Assembly: GCF_000002425.4 (NCBI RefSeq)
Contig: NC_037261.1
Location: forward strand, 248,001-312,000
Reading direction: 5' to 3'
Origin: Physcomitrium patens
Lineage: Eukaryota > Streptophyta > Bryopsida > Funariales > Funariaceae
DNA length: 64,000 nt
The translations under genes and the position numbers were made by a program. The notes below the pieces were generated by a model that saw only the letters and a program-made list of their open reading frames with translations, did not search any database and was not told the origin of the DNA. This document shows, piece after piece, positions 10,781-21,810 of this stretch. The number at the start of each line of letters is the position of its first letter. Positions within the stretch are counted from its first letter, which is position 1.

Positions 10781-11065
10781 ATTATTCTTTATGGTATATC
10801 TTAATTCCTTTTGTACTATTTTCATAAATAACCACTTTGTAAAAAATAATTATAAGCTTTCTATCTATTTTTTTAAAAAATAAATATTATTCCACCCTAA
10901 TTGTCTTGATAATATATTCAAGTAGTGCCTAATATCTATCCATTTTTCTTTGTATAATTCTTCCATAAATTATTTTGGATATCGATTCTCTACTTGATGT
11001 ACTCTAGAATAGAAGGTAGTATCTATATCTTCGGTATCATCAATTAAATCTTCTTCTTGTTCATA

Positions 11066-11560
11066 TCAAGCCTGAGATAGCATATCTACCATTAGATTAT
11101 TTTTGCCTATTATGTGCTTGAATTCAAGATTCAAGAATTTAATGTATGCAATCCTTCTTAGCATGGCAATATCAAGGATGTTACAATTGGTGATTATTTC
11201 CAATAAAGACAAATAATTTTTTTCCACTATTACTAGTGCTCTAATTAAATAATCTTTTTCAATCTTCATAGGTGTAATTGTTCCTTACAACTCTTGTATT
11301 ACTTGTAGATAGTTTTTCTATCTTTTACTTAATACTTTGGCTCCAAACCTTATAACAAACCTATTTTCTTCCTCATGATCTTGTCCTAAAGTCCAACCAA
11401 TAGCTATAGGACTTATATCTAGGGCTCACCTACCTAAGCTACATAAGTCCTAGGTATCGGAGTTGGATCAATTGTTAGAGAATTTGCAGAGGAATTTTAC
11501 TCCTCTTCAAGCCATGACAAAATCTTATCACAGTCTAGAATATGATTAGATATAAATTTA
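11066..11560 (-). pseudogene. L2 RNase H region
   Basis: The open part (11269-11066) reads MKIEKDYLIRALVIVE, then AMLRRIAYIKFLNLEF and IIGKNNLMVDMLSQA. This is the end of a gypsy RNase H and its connector (usual form: SGKDN-x-x-ADxLSR). The same segment in the second L2 copy near 55.15 kb supports the assignment. Confidence 0.68.
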
Positions 11561-11599
11561 TAGCATTGCCTTTGATCCATTGCTTGATTTTTTTTTTTT

Positions 11600-12320
11600 T
11601 TTTTTTTTTTTTTATATACCTTTTTATTGGACTATCATCTAAAAAAGGTATAATTTTTCTAGAATAAAATCTTGAAGAACCTTATTCATCTCATTTATTA
11701 TTAGAGCAACTGAGTTTGTTATATCCTGTGATAATGTGCACATCTTTACCAATCCTAAAGGTGTCCTTATAGTAGTGATATCTCTACTTCCTTAAACTAG
11801 TTGGAATTGATTACATCCAAAATAAAGATCTCCAATAAAATAATTGGTTCTATCAGCAAATGCCTCTGTAAATTTTCAAAGAATTGATCATTTGATTCAT
11901 TAGTTACATATCATGAATAAATTATAATGTCCCATTTTTCTTTGGTATTATAAACCAATGATTGGAATATGATGCAAATGATAGTTCTAGGATCTTCATT
12001 TGTATCTTTTCACTCAAAAGCTCTATTAGCTTAGGTAGATGAGTCTTTTGTACTGGAATTAACCTTAGATCCCTAAGAACATGTGGCACCATAAATATAA
12101 TCATTGATACTACAATACTTGGGTCTACACAATGAATTTCTAAAGGTTCAAAAGTAAAAGCCCTTCTATGTTTACTTAACATGTTTTTAACTCTTTCTCT
12201 TCAACATATAGAAGAAAATTTGTAGATCCTATTTTTAGTTTTTTGAGTGTAGTTTGTATAAACTTGTGACCAATATATTTAGGATTTCTTAAATTCTTCT
12301 CTTTTGAAGCTTGTTGAACT
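11600..12320 (-). pseudogene. L2 reverse transcriptase
   Basis: The N-terminal part (12182-11922) contains the CVDP motif, PIPVQ, HLPKLIELL and SYSNHWFIIPKKNGTL, the entry to the polymerase palm. Further along on the minus strand (about 11655) PFLDDSPIK preserves the FLDD catalytic box. A long poly-T (about 11589-11613) interrupts the domain, and stops occur throughout. It is homologous to the 55.5-56.6 kb copy. Confidence 0.7.
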
Positions 12321-13960
12321 TGTTAATTGGAGTCACTAGGTAATGGTTTAACTACAAGCTTTATTTTTTTCTCCACAATCTTGTACCTAGTTTCTACTTT
12401 AACTTCATAATCTTGAAATGCACATATGATTGAATAGAATTTTCTTAAATATATTTGCAATACTTGATCTTCATCTCCTTGCTTAACTTTTATAAGTTCA
12501 TTCAAAAAATCTTATAAACTTGTTTCCATATATATATACCTACTATCTTATCATCTTTATCAAATATACCGACTCTTTTTAGGTTTTTTTTAAAATTTTT
12601 CCACACCTATTTGCTCCTATTTTTATAAATCATTAAACTGTATATATCCAATAAATTCATTCTTAGATAATTTTATGATACTTATACAAAAGATATATTT
12701 TTTTATATGCAAGAGTACCTTCTTTGATGTACCACTATATTTTCAATTTATAGTGGTACTTTGCAAAAATCCTTAAATTCGTCATTGACCCTTGATAATG
12801 TACTATTCTGTAGATAATCTTGATTGCGCTCATGATTACTAGGCATAGTTAGGAATTATACTCCTCTCTTACCATTCAAGCTTTTGATATGGATACATGC
12901 TGATCCATCATCTAATATCTTAGTTTCTATTTTTACAGTTGTAATATATGGCTATTCAAGAATTATTAGATATGAAATAGTATCTTAAATAAAGAAATTT
13001 TGTTCAATAGTTATATCTCTAATTTTTACTTTTATATTAAGACAAGGACCATAGAGGTCTTCCTATGAACTATTTGCTGCCGAAATAATCCAACCATGTT
13101 CTATGCCAATGGGTCACCTTTCATATTTATAAATTTCATTTGATATAATATTAATTTCAAATCCATGATTAATAAGAGCAATTACTGGATCTATCATGTT
13201 TATAGAGGTGAACAATTACTAGACTATATTTGTAATATTATGGTTCTATAAATTTCTTACCTCTATATGCTTGCCAAAGATATCTTGCTTCTCTCTTGCT
13301 ACTTCAATGCCATAGGTGATAGCTTCTCTCAATGCCATAGATTGCTGAGATAAATGATCATCCAAAACCTTCTTCATCCTTCATTTTTCAAAGTTAGTTT
13401 TAAGAAACTTACTTGTATCTCGTAAGATGATCTTTCCATCTTTCCATAAAATTACTCCTTGTTGCAAAATATTAGCAAAATCTCCACACTCCTTGCAAGG
13501 ATGCTCCACATTATTATATCAAATACATCTTTGTATATGTCTTGGCTTTAATATAGATTTTCTTTGAAATTTTTCTTCCTTCTCTTTTAACTTTCCCAAT
13601 TTGATTTGTAAGTCTTTCATTCCTTTCACCAATTCTTCAATTGCATCTTTTCATGGTACAACTATAGATATAAGAATTAGAGCAGTAGATATTGATAAGC
13701 AGTTTCTAGTAGTTGTCTGTGAGATATTGTGATTAGTAGAGGCCTAGTTTCTTGCCTTACCACTACCTTGCTTCTCCAATATTCTCTTTTAGCAAGTATT
13801 TCCATTACTTTAGACACCTTCTTTTAGTCAATTGTAACTCCATTATCTTCTATAATATCCTCTAGCAATAATTTCAATTCTCTTTATAATTCGTTGTTGG
13901 CTAATTGAATGAATAGTATGAGTCATCAGATTGACTCACTAGTTGTTTTAAGACAAAAGA
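12321..13960 (-). pseudogene. L2 protease and gag remnant
   Basis: Near 13200-13130 the protease reads ALINHGFEINIISNEIY, where the catalytic Asp of the expected D-H/S-G triplet is Asn. This is followed by EHGWII and LYGPCLNIKVKI. Further right, gag-like text includes EHPCKECGDFANIL, DGKIILRDTSKFLKTNF and MKKVLDDHL (about 13500-13370), a zinc-binding segment plus linker typical of this lineage. The gag start is not found and the right border near 13960 is approximate. Confidence 0.6.
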
Positions 13961-14154
13961 ATGCATGTAGAATGCCAAAATTATAATTATTAGGTAAAGA
14001 TGTACTTAGAAGATGTTAAAGAAAGAAGAATAGTATTAGTCGAGAAGAAATGGAGTCTTAATAAGTCTTAGAGGCAATTATTTTAGTTGATTTAGTATTT
14101 TTACTTATTATTGAGGAGTAAGGATTAGTTACTAAAATCAATATTTATATTGAT

Positions 14155-14156
14155 CT

Positions 14157-14201
<45 letters not shown>

Positions 14202-14560
14202 TATAAAAAACTATAAATATTAGTTAATAGTTAAAAGAAGCATGAAAAAGAACCTCATATTTTTTGTAGTTATTTATATAGAAAGTAGAATTTATAGTAG
14301 ATTTAAATTGATTCTATTACTATAAAAAATCAATAATATAGGAAATTATATCCTTAAATTGCTATTAGCATTATAGAAACATTATAGGAATTTTTAGAAT
14401 TTATTTAGAAATTATTTAGAATTTTTAGTAGATTCAAATTGATTTTTATCACTATAAAAAATCATAAATATAGGGAATTATAACTTTAAATTGATATTAG
14501 AATTATAGAAATATTATAGGAATTTTTGGAATTTATTTAGAATTTATTTAGAATTTTCTA
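14155..14560. repeat. (TA)n microsatellite and a 131-bp tandem duplication
   Basis: The (TA)n run is at about 14157-14197. Two tandem units start TAGTAGATT at 14295 and 14426, 131 bases apart, and agree closely for their whole length (ending around 14556). No coding. Confidence 0.7.
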
Positions 14561-15289
14561 TTAATTTTTAGGATAATTTTCAAGACCTTGGTAAAATTGA
14601 GTTTTACAACTTGGGAAGCCATTATGAAGAAATGAAGCAAGGTTTGAAGGCCACACAATGTTTCTAGGCTAATTGGGTGTTTTTGAACACCATGGTGAAG
14701 TCAAAAATGCAAAAATATTAATTCTACTAGTAGAAAATAGGACGACCAGCAGCTAGTATAGTCCTTGTAAGAAGGGAGGTGCACAAGTCCCATATGGGTT
14801 GTAGCACCTTGGATGTAGGTAGGAAGATAAGACTAAGGCCTCAAGGCCTCTTCAAAACACCCACATGCACTACATGTGAGCCTTGGTGAGGTTCGAACCC
14901 TTGACCTAGTAATAAGTTACCCTTGAGGTAAAATATTTTTCACTTAACTTTCCATTTATTACTTGTTATTTTCAATCCTTCACAACTTACTCATAGTAAC
15001 TCGGATTTATATGTTTTTTATATCATTGAAAAAATAAAAAAATTATCTTTCTAAAAATTTAATTTTTACTTTTACTTTTTACTTTTTATTGAGTGAGAAT
15101 CGAGTGAACAGACTGTGATTCGTTTTGTAGTGTACAATTGTTTGATTGCACTTGTTTCACTTGTTTAGTGTTATTCTTCTTTAGTTCTTGTTGTTTGTTA
15201 CTTCCACTTCATACCACCCATTACAAGCAACTCTTAATTGAGGCCATTTTGTAATTTGGATTGAGGGGTGGAATTTTACACTCACATTT
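14561..15289 (+). repeat. LTR-like sequence ending at a primer-site-like motif
   Basis: No gene. The stretch ends TTTTACACTCACA just before a sequence resembling a retrotransposon primer binding site, as a 5' LTR would. The left limit is unknown. A GGTTCGAACCC word at about 14890 is not part of a tRNA. Confidence 0.4.
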
Positions 15290-15307
15290 TGGTGCATTTG
15301 CCAGGAG
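15290..15307 (+). other. Primer-binding-site-like motif (tRNA-Asp type)
   Basis: TGGTGCATTTGCCAGGAG differs mainly by C/T and G/A changes from the primer site TGGCGCCGTTGCCGGGGA used by many plant gypsy elements (Athila, Tat, Ogre types). It follows an LTR-like end. It suggests the decayed 5' end of another plus-strand element family whose body is not visible. Confidence 0.5.
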
Positions 15308-15510
15308 ATGGTGCTTCTAATGGTGTATGTGAATGTGAAGTTTGCTACTTGTGATTGATTTTGCTTGGTTTTGTTGAAGTGAGAACCTCAAATAGGTCTT
15401 CATCTTTGGTAAGTGTTCTACATCTCTTCCATATTGGTGTAAACAAAGCAATTCAAATTCTCACTTTATAGATAGTCAAGAATTTCATTTTTTTTAGTTG
15501 AATGTTGATT

Positions 15511-15850
15511 TGCTCTCGGATTTTCATCAATCAGTTTTTACTCATTGAATATTTTAAGTTGAAACTTTTTGGGATTGTGTGTTTCGATGTTAGCTTTCTA
15601 AAAAGCTACCTCATGTTGAAATTGGACTAAAATTTAGTTTCTTGTGGATTTTTGATTAGAAAGGGGTTCACTGCCTTGGCAATTTTGTGTACTCCAAAAT
15701 TGCTCTCGGATTTTCATCAATCAGTTTTTACTGGCTTCATCTTTGAAGTTGAAACTTTTTGAGTTGTTTTTATCGTGATGTTAGCTTTCTATAAAGCTAT
15801 CTTATATCAAAATTGAAGTTGATTTGAATTTTTAGCGAGTTTTTGATTAG
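15511..15850 (+). repeat. Two tandem units of 190 bp
   Basis: Units start TGCTCTCGGATTTTCATCAA at 15511 and 15701, exactly 190 bases apart. They contain a conserved GATGTTAGCTTTCTA(A/T)AAAGCTA palindrome-like core. The second unit is cut at 15850, where the 156-bp repeat shared with 5485-5640 begins. Related to the degenerate units at 6.9-7.4 kb. Confidence 0.75.
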
Positions 15851-16551
15851 AAGCCTTTTTAAACAACCTCTTTTTGGGGTAGTAATCTATCTACATCTTA
15901 TAATCAACAAAAATCCACTAACATGGCTCTCACCATGTTGTTTAATATATTGTATATTAAATATATATACATATTATTTTTACATAGGTGCCAAACTTCA
16001 ACATGACAATATATAAAAAAATTGCCTTATATGTTAAGACATATGTCTTACAAATTGCACACTTGTTAGAGATCTTATAGAATGTCATCACATAGTTCTT
16101 AGTTAGATAGTATATATGGAAGAAAGAGTGAAGTCTTTTTCATGCTTATCTTCTCTTTTCTTATTTCTAGTTTAGTTTCGAGAATCTCTAGATTTTTAGT
16201 CTTTAGCTATGCCATTCCAATTTCTTCTTGAATATATATACTTTGTTATTATCATTTTTTCATTTCTCTTTGATACTTGTCTTACTTGTTTACATATCTT
16301 CCTTGATTTTTTATCTTTGATAAATTAACAAGAATATATTCATAATATCAAAGCTTTATTTATTTTTGATTAAAAATATATTATTTTTTTTTCTTGATAA
16401 GACTTAAATATAAAAAAAATTATAGATTATCTTTTTTTAAATAGATATTATTTTTAATAATTTATTATTTTCAATTCATTTTTTCTATTCATCTTAAGTA
16501 ATATTAGACATCTTTTTTTCTTCTAATATTATTATAACAAAGATTGTTGAA

Positions 16552-17480
16552 ATGAAGAATTCAATGGCACAAATGCAAGAGTAATTGAGAGAGTTAATGG
16601 TGGTAATGCATCAACTTAATTTACTACTATAAGAAGCAATAAGATTGATAAGAACTAAAAATATAGAGATGATTGGAGTTGCTTCTACATTTATACTAAA
16701 TCATACTTTTTTTTTCTATGGTGGAACACCATTCTAGTATTAAAAAACCATGAATTACCTTGCTTGAGAATTTTAATGGTATAAGATTAAAGTTTTGAAA
16801 ATTTATCAATTGAATATAAATGGCGATTGAACTTCAATTCCAAAGCTATCCAATTCCAAGTTCACAAGTAAATTTATTGAAATACTACTTTCAAGTTCTA
16901 TAGTATCATGGTTTTCATCTTTTTTTAAGTAATAAGATCCAATATTAAATAACTTAGAGACATTTTTGATAAAATTTTGATCCATGTGTAAAAAATATAA
17001 TGCAATTTGTATTGTAATCAACAAGATTTGTATTTTGCAATAAGATAATCAATTTATAATATTATATACTTTATAATTTTAACAACTTGCAATTGATATC
17101 AAGTAGAATGATAGTGCATTTATTACATAATTTTTCTACAAATTATAATATGAAGTAAAAAAAATTGATGTTCAACTTATTTGATCTTCAAAAATTTAGC
17201 CAAATAATTGACTATATTGTGAAGTGTGACAATTAGCTTTTTGAATTTTAATCTAAGAGTCATATAAATGGACTTTAGTATTTTTACAATTCAATGGTAA
17301 TACCAACAGCTTTTCAACACATATATTTGGAGATAAAACATATGCAAATTGACATGGTACATTTCAAATATCTTGTTGAGTAAAAAAAAACTTGTTAATA
17401 AGAAGGATTGCACTTATATTAGAGAATCTAAGAATATTATTCAAAATTATCCAAAAAAATGATACAACCATTAAATAAGA
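16552..17480 (+). pseudogene. gag (L1 copy B)
   Basis: Starts ATGAAGAATTCAATGGC and reads MKNSMAQMQE before the first stop. The capsid motif WFSSFF with DPILNNLETFLIKF appears near 16900-16975. The zinc knuckle near 17400 has lost its Cys codons. Multiple stops; not translatable. Confidence 0.65.
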
Positions 17481-17542
17481 AATATGGCTATCAAAAAAGA
17501 TAATAAATAAGAAAACAAGTTAGTCAAGCTATAATAGGAATA

Positions 17543-17893
17543 ATGCAACTAGAACCTTATATAAAACCTACTGAAGGATATATTCTCTCTTCAAAATTAT
17601 CTTCTTATTTTATAATAGATGTTAATTTAAGACCTAAACATTACAAAGTCTTTGCTTTACTAGATTTAGGAATCTTAGCTTGTTTTTTAAATAAAAATTT
17701 TGTTAAAAGATATAACATTTTTTTAATAAAAAAAACTATTTTTTTTCATGTAGAAGTCATAGATGGTTGTCTATTATTTTATGGAGATATTACTCATAAA
17801 ATCTTTCTTATAGAAGTAACAATTAATAGTTGTAATAGCTTTATAATATTTAATATAATTATTTTTTTTAATCAAATAATTTTAGATTTATAA
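17543..17893 (+). pseudogene. Protease (L1 copy B)
   Basis: A 116-codon open stretch homologous to the protease of copy A. It is the only copy that keeps Gly in the active-site triplet (Asp-Leu-Gly at 17663-17671); Ser has become Leu by a C-to-T change. ACFLNKNFVKRYNIF and DGCLLFYGDITHK align with copy A. Confidence 0.72.
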
Positions 17894-18099
17894 TAGATAA
17901 AAAATTATAATCCTTGAGTAGATTGAAATTCTTGTAGTTATGACTTTATTAAGAGTATAATCAAGAATATTATTAATCAAATAAAAAGTCATAAGTCTAA
18001 TGCAACCAAAATTGAATTTGTAGGTACAAGAATTTTTTTGTATATTATAAAAGAAGGATGACATTATATTATATATGCTACATCTATTTCTAATAGTAA

Positions 18100-18925
18100 A
18101 AAGATTTTAAATGACATTCCAAACTAATTTCAAGATTATCAAGATGCCTTTAAGAAGAAGAATGAAACTATTCTTTTGAAACATCATCTCTTTGATTGCT
18201 TAATTGACCTTGAAGAAAAAGCTCAATTGCCATTTAGATCAATCTATAATTTATTACAAGATGAATTAGCTAAATTTAAGGAGTTTATTGAAGAGAACCT
18301 GGCTAAAAATTTCATATTCTATTCAAAATCTCTAATGTGAGCTTTTATCTTCTTTATAAAAAGAAAAAAAAAGATAAATTATTAAAGACTCAATAAGATT
18401 ACCATAAAAAATAAGTACTTTTTATCTTTAATATTTGGACTTCTTAATTAATTGAATTAAGTCAAGATCTATATAAAAATAGATCTATAGAGAGTATACA
18501 ATCTAATTTGCATGAAATAAAGAGATGATTGGAAGATTGTATTTTGAACCAAGTATGGAAATTTTGAATACAATGTCATCTTTTTTGGAATTACAAATGT
18601 ACTTATAACTTTTCAAAATCTAATGAATGATGTCTTTTGAAAAAATTTTAAATTTTTTATTATTTATTATCTAAATAACATCTTAATCTATTTTTAAAAT
18701 ATAGAAGAAATATGAACTTTGTGTTCGTCATGTGTTATAAAAATTAAAAGATGTATGATTCTATGCAAAGATAAAAAGTGTATATTTCATACTATTAAAG
18801 TTGAATTCTTATAATATAACATTTCAAATGATGGATTTATGATAGATCCTAAAAAAGTTCTAACTTTCATGGATTGAAAGATCTCAAAAATAATAAAAAA
18901 AAATTTAATATTTTTTTGGAATTTT
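18100..18925 (+). pseudogene. Reverse transcriptase (L1 copy B), catalytic Asp pair lost
   Basis: Aligns with copy A throughout, but the catalytic box is YLNN (18668-18679): both aspartate codons (GAT, GAC) have become AAT, AAC. The codon after DL is TAG (18488-18490). An inactive remnant. Confidence 0.78.
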
Positions 18926-19148
18926 CCAATTATTATTATATCTTCATTAAAAACTTCTTTTAACTTATAGCTATACTTATTCATTTGATTTGTAAAGACA
19001 AACTTAAATGGAATAAAGAATAGAAACAACATTTAAAATTTTGATGAGAGTTTCTATTTTTATATCAATTTTATATTGTATAAATTATTTTAAGCTATTA
19101 TTTATAGAAACAAATGCATTGAACTTTGCTATAAATGTTGTATTATCA

Positions 19149-19153
19149 CAAAT
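19149..19153. other. Left target-site duplication CAAAT of L1 copy C
   Basis: CAAAT here and at 26551-26555 flank copy C exactly. Host copy B reads through when one copy is removed (VVLSQI continuing into EVDDKL), which proves insertion into an older element. Confidence 0.85.
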
Positions 19154-19684
19154 TATCAAGGACATGAATCTCAAAAAAAGAGAACTTCAATACATTCTTG
19201 TGTCACTCAAAAAGATTAAAAAATCACTTGAAGGTGGTATAGTAATAAATTAGAATAGTTATTGCCAAAGATAAGAAGATTAGAAAGTCTTGAAACAAGA
19301 CTAAAAACTAAAAAGGCATTGACAAGAGTGAAGAAGGCTTCATTCTTGCCTTCGTATATATACTTAACAAGGAGTTATGAGGTCGTGTCCTATTGGACCT
19401 CCAAAACGTGTTGGCTTTACAAGACACGTATCTTAACTTGCAAGGAAAGTTTTTTTTATATGTATGCCACATAGTTAACTTGTTTTGTAAGTTATTATTA
19501 TATAATTAACTTTTTAATCAAGTTTTTAACCTACCAATCAATTACAAATACATGTAAAATCAAAAAAATATCTAGTAAGCTTTTAAGTAGCTTTTCTATA
19601 AAATATTATAAAATAAGTATATTTTTATGTAATTCTATTTAATTATATAAATAAATATTAAAATAAATATGTATGTCCGTGATA
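19154..19684 (-). repeat. 3' LTR of L1 copy C
   Basis: 531 bases. On the minus strand it starts TATCACGGACATAC (from TGTCATGGACATAC) and ends CATGTCCTTGATA (from CATGTCCATGACA). The first and last 13 bases of the family LTR are inverted repeats of each other. Confidence 0.82.
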
Positions 19685-20460
19685 TTATCTTTTCTTCTAA
19701 AGATAAGTTTTATAACGAGTAATCATTATATATTGAAAAAAACTAAGATACAATAAATTGTGTTTGTCACATATTTTGATCTTTGTTCTCTTTGAAGATG
19801 GCTAATACATATTCTTAGCTATCAATAGTGTCTTATACCAGGACATGAAGACCAATCTATTTTTCGATTATTGTTGAGACCTTTGTAATTTTCTTCAAAT
19901 AAAATATTTGAAATACCATTATAAGTCATTCTAACTTCTAATAAAATCACCAAACATCAAGAGTCTCTTCAAAGGTTGTGATATCAAATACATTATATAT
20001 TACCATTTATTCAAAGAAAGAGATGTCATTCTTGAAGATCTTCATCTTAATTATGTCATCTTGAAGATTGTGACAATTGTAATGTTTCATTTCATAAGTC
20101 TACAAGTAATAGCTCTTGAGTTGAAATTACTAGTTATTAGTTCTTTATCTTCTTAGTATTATAATTGCACAAAAAATCAAACAAGAGTACAAGGTACAAT
20201 GCTATCTTCTATAGATCTTATTTCTTTTATATCAAAGATTTTTTATTCTTCATCTTAGTTTTGATGTACATTGTGAATGAAAAATTTCAATTTTTTTTGT
20301 TATTTTTATAAGATTCTTTGCTATCTTTTATATATGTTCACTAATATCATATCTATGCTAATAAATAAGATATTCTAATCTATTTTGGTACCATCTTGAA
20401 TCTAAGACTTCTTCTACCTCAAATTTTTGATTACTATCGTCTTCTATAGAAGAAGATGGC
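19685..20460 (-). pseudogene. Chromodomain and downstream conserved region (L1 copy C)
   Basis: The minus strand reads FEVEEVLDSRW, LEYLIY, HRYDISE and the terminal helix (about 20430-20260), aligning with the chromodomain of copy A. Between it and the polypurine tract, SNILFEENYKGLNNNR and HLQREQRSKYV match the post-chromodomain region of copy A. Confidence 0.68.
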
Positions 20461-21660
20461 ATTTTTTTTTTTCTTTTTTTTCTAGAAATATTAATTGTCT
20501 TATATGGCTTAAGAAGAGACACGTGAAGAATAGGATGGATCTTTATATATTCCGATATATATAATTAATAAGCAACATAATTGACTTTTTCACAAATAAT
20601 AAAAGATTCAAGCCTATGATAGTCTAACTAATGACAAGGATAAGCACTCTTGATATTACAATGGAGTAATTATACCTTGTCATCTATGTTGAATTATGGT
20701 TGTTCTTTGCAATAAGCATCTATATTAATCTTTTGTTATTTTTGGGCTTCCTTTAACTATACCTTCATTATTGCATATAATTTTGACAAATAATTTATGA
20801 AATCTTTTGCTGCAAGATTACTAACTTTTAAAAAGTTAAAAGTATGAAGTTATGGATAATAACCATAATTGGCAAAAAAACATGTTTGTTGAATAGAAGA
20901 ATAAATCAAATTATTGTATGCAAACTCTGTCAATGGAAAAAATATTATCCAATTATCTTGATGATAATTAGTGCTATACCTCAAATATTGCTCCATAATT
21001 TGATTCACCCATTTTGTTTAGCCATCAGTTTGAAGATGAAAAGGTAATTTTTTTTTTTATATTTATCTTTAATATTTAAAAAAATGTTTTTTAAAAATCT
21101 TTATATAAATTAAGTTGTCATATCTAATATAATATCTTTGAATAATCTATGATAGAAATAGATATTTTCAAGAAAAAACTTAGTTGTTTCTTCTTCTATA
21201 ATAGATTTTGTATATGATACAAAATGTGCCATCTTGATAAAATAGTTTACTATCATAAATATAGAATTATACAAATATGAGATTAGAAGATCCATAATAA
21301 AATCCATAGAAATAGAAGACCATAATTGTTTTAAAATAAGTAATAGCTGAAGAAGTCCATAAGATTGATGATGAAGAGTTTTAGGTTTTGAACAAATATC
21401 ACATGATTGTACAAAGTCTTTGTTTGCCTTCTACATTCGAGCCATCAAAATTTTTTAGATACTAGCTCCAAAGTCTTATTGTATCTAAAATGTTTGACTG
21501 TTGAAAAGCCATAATGAGCTTAAAGAATACCTAATTATATTTCATCTTATAGAATGTATAATTGTCCTTCAAAATAGAATAGATTATTTTTAAACTCAAA
21601 CTTGGAAGTATCATGAGAGTTAGAAGAATTATTCTTGATATCATGAACAAAAAGATCAAA
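20461..21660 (-). pseudogene. Integrase (L1 copy C)
   Basis: The open piece 21307-21110 reads MDFIMDLLISYLYNSIFMIV, then KMAHFVSYTKSIIEEE and YHRLFKDIILD, the catalytic core with the first Asp; the second motif is ILD where copy A has ISD. The upstream zinc module (about 21560-21400) and downstream core are broken by stops. Confidence 0.7.
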
Positions 21661-21806
21661 AGACATACTTGATTGAATTTGCTTAAAAAAAATCGAATCA
21701 ATAGTTAATGATGATTTATTTCTTGAAGATGAAAATGCTCTAGCTTCAAAAGAATCATTTTTTGTTGATTAAAAGCTGCATCTCTTTCTTTTGGTGTAAG
21801 ATAAGA
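21661..21806 (-). pseudogene. RNase H to integrase connector, left of solo LTR (L1 copy C)
   Basis: Minus-strand reading near the solo LTR gives RSYLTPKERDAAFNQQK, continuous with CLSR across the insertion once the LTR and one ACGT are removed. It matches [17 protein letters not shown] in copy E. Confidence 0.72.
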
Positions 21807-21810
21807 ACGT

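Larger units (their letters stand above)
9600..13960 (-). mobile_element. L2 gypsy element (minus), degenerate, gag to pol
   Basis: Reading right to left: gag remnant, protease, reverse transcriptase, RNase H, integrase and a C-terminal tail. The motifs (CVDPSIVVSM, SYSNHWFIIPKKNGTL, FLDD, GKIIADRGELDA, IVKAIVKAYKEKTKEWPR) identify a Ty3/gypsy lineage distinct from L1. From memory, similar wording is common in fungal elements, but the family cannot be named here. Many stops; LTRs not confidently located. Confidence 0.75.
16007..19148 (+). mobile_element. L1 copy B, left part (LTR fragment, gag, protease, RT, start of RNase H)
   Basis: A 5'-truncated LTR (16007 to about 16300) leads into gag, protease, reverse transcriptase and the beginning of RNase H (AINVVLSQ) on the plus strand. 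It stops abruptly at 19148 where minus-strand copy C is inserted, and continues at 26551/26556. All reading frames carry many stops; this is one of the most decayed copies. Confidence 0.85.

Noticed and set aside
14880..14910. GGTTCGAACCC word resembling the T-loop/B box of a tRNA gene
   Set aside because: No A box, acceptor pairing or cloverleaf around it; such words are common in plant retroelement sequence.
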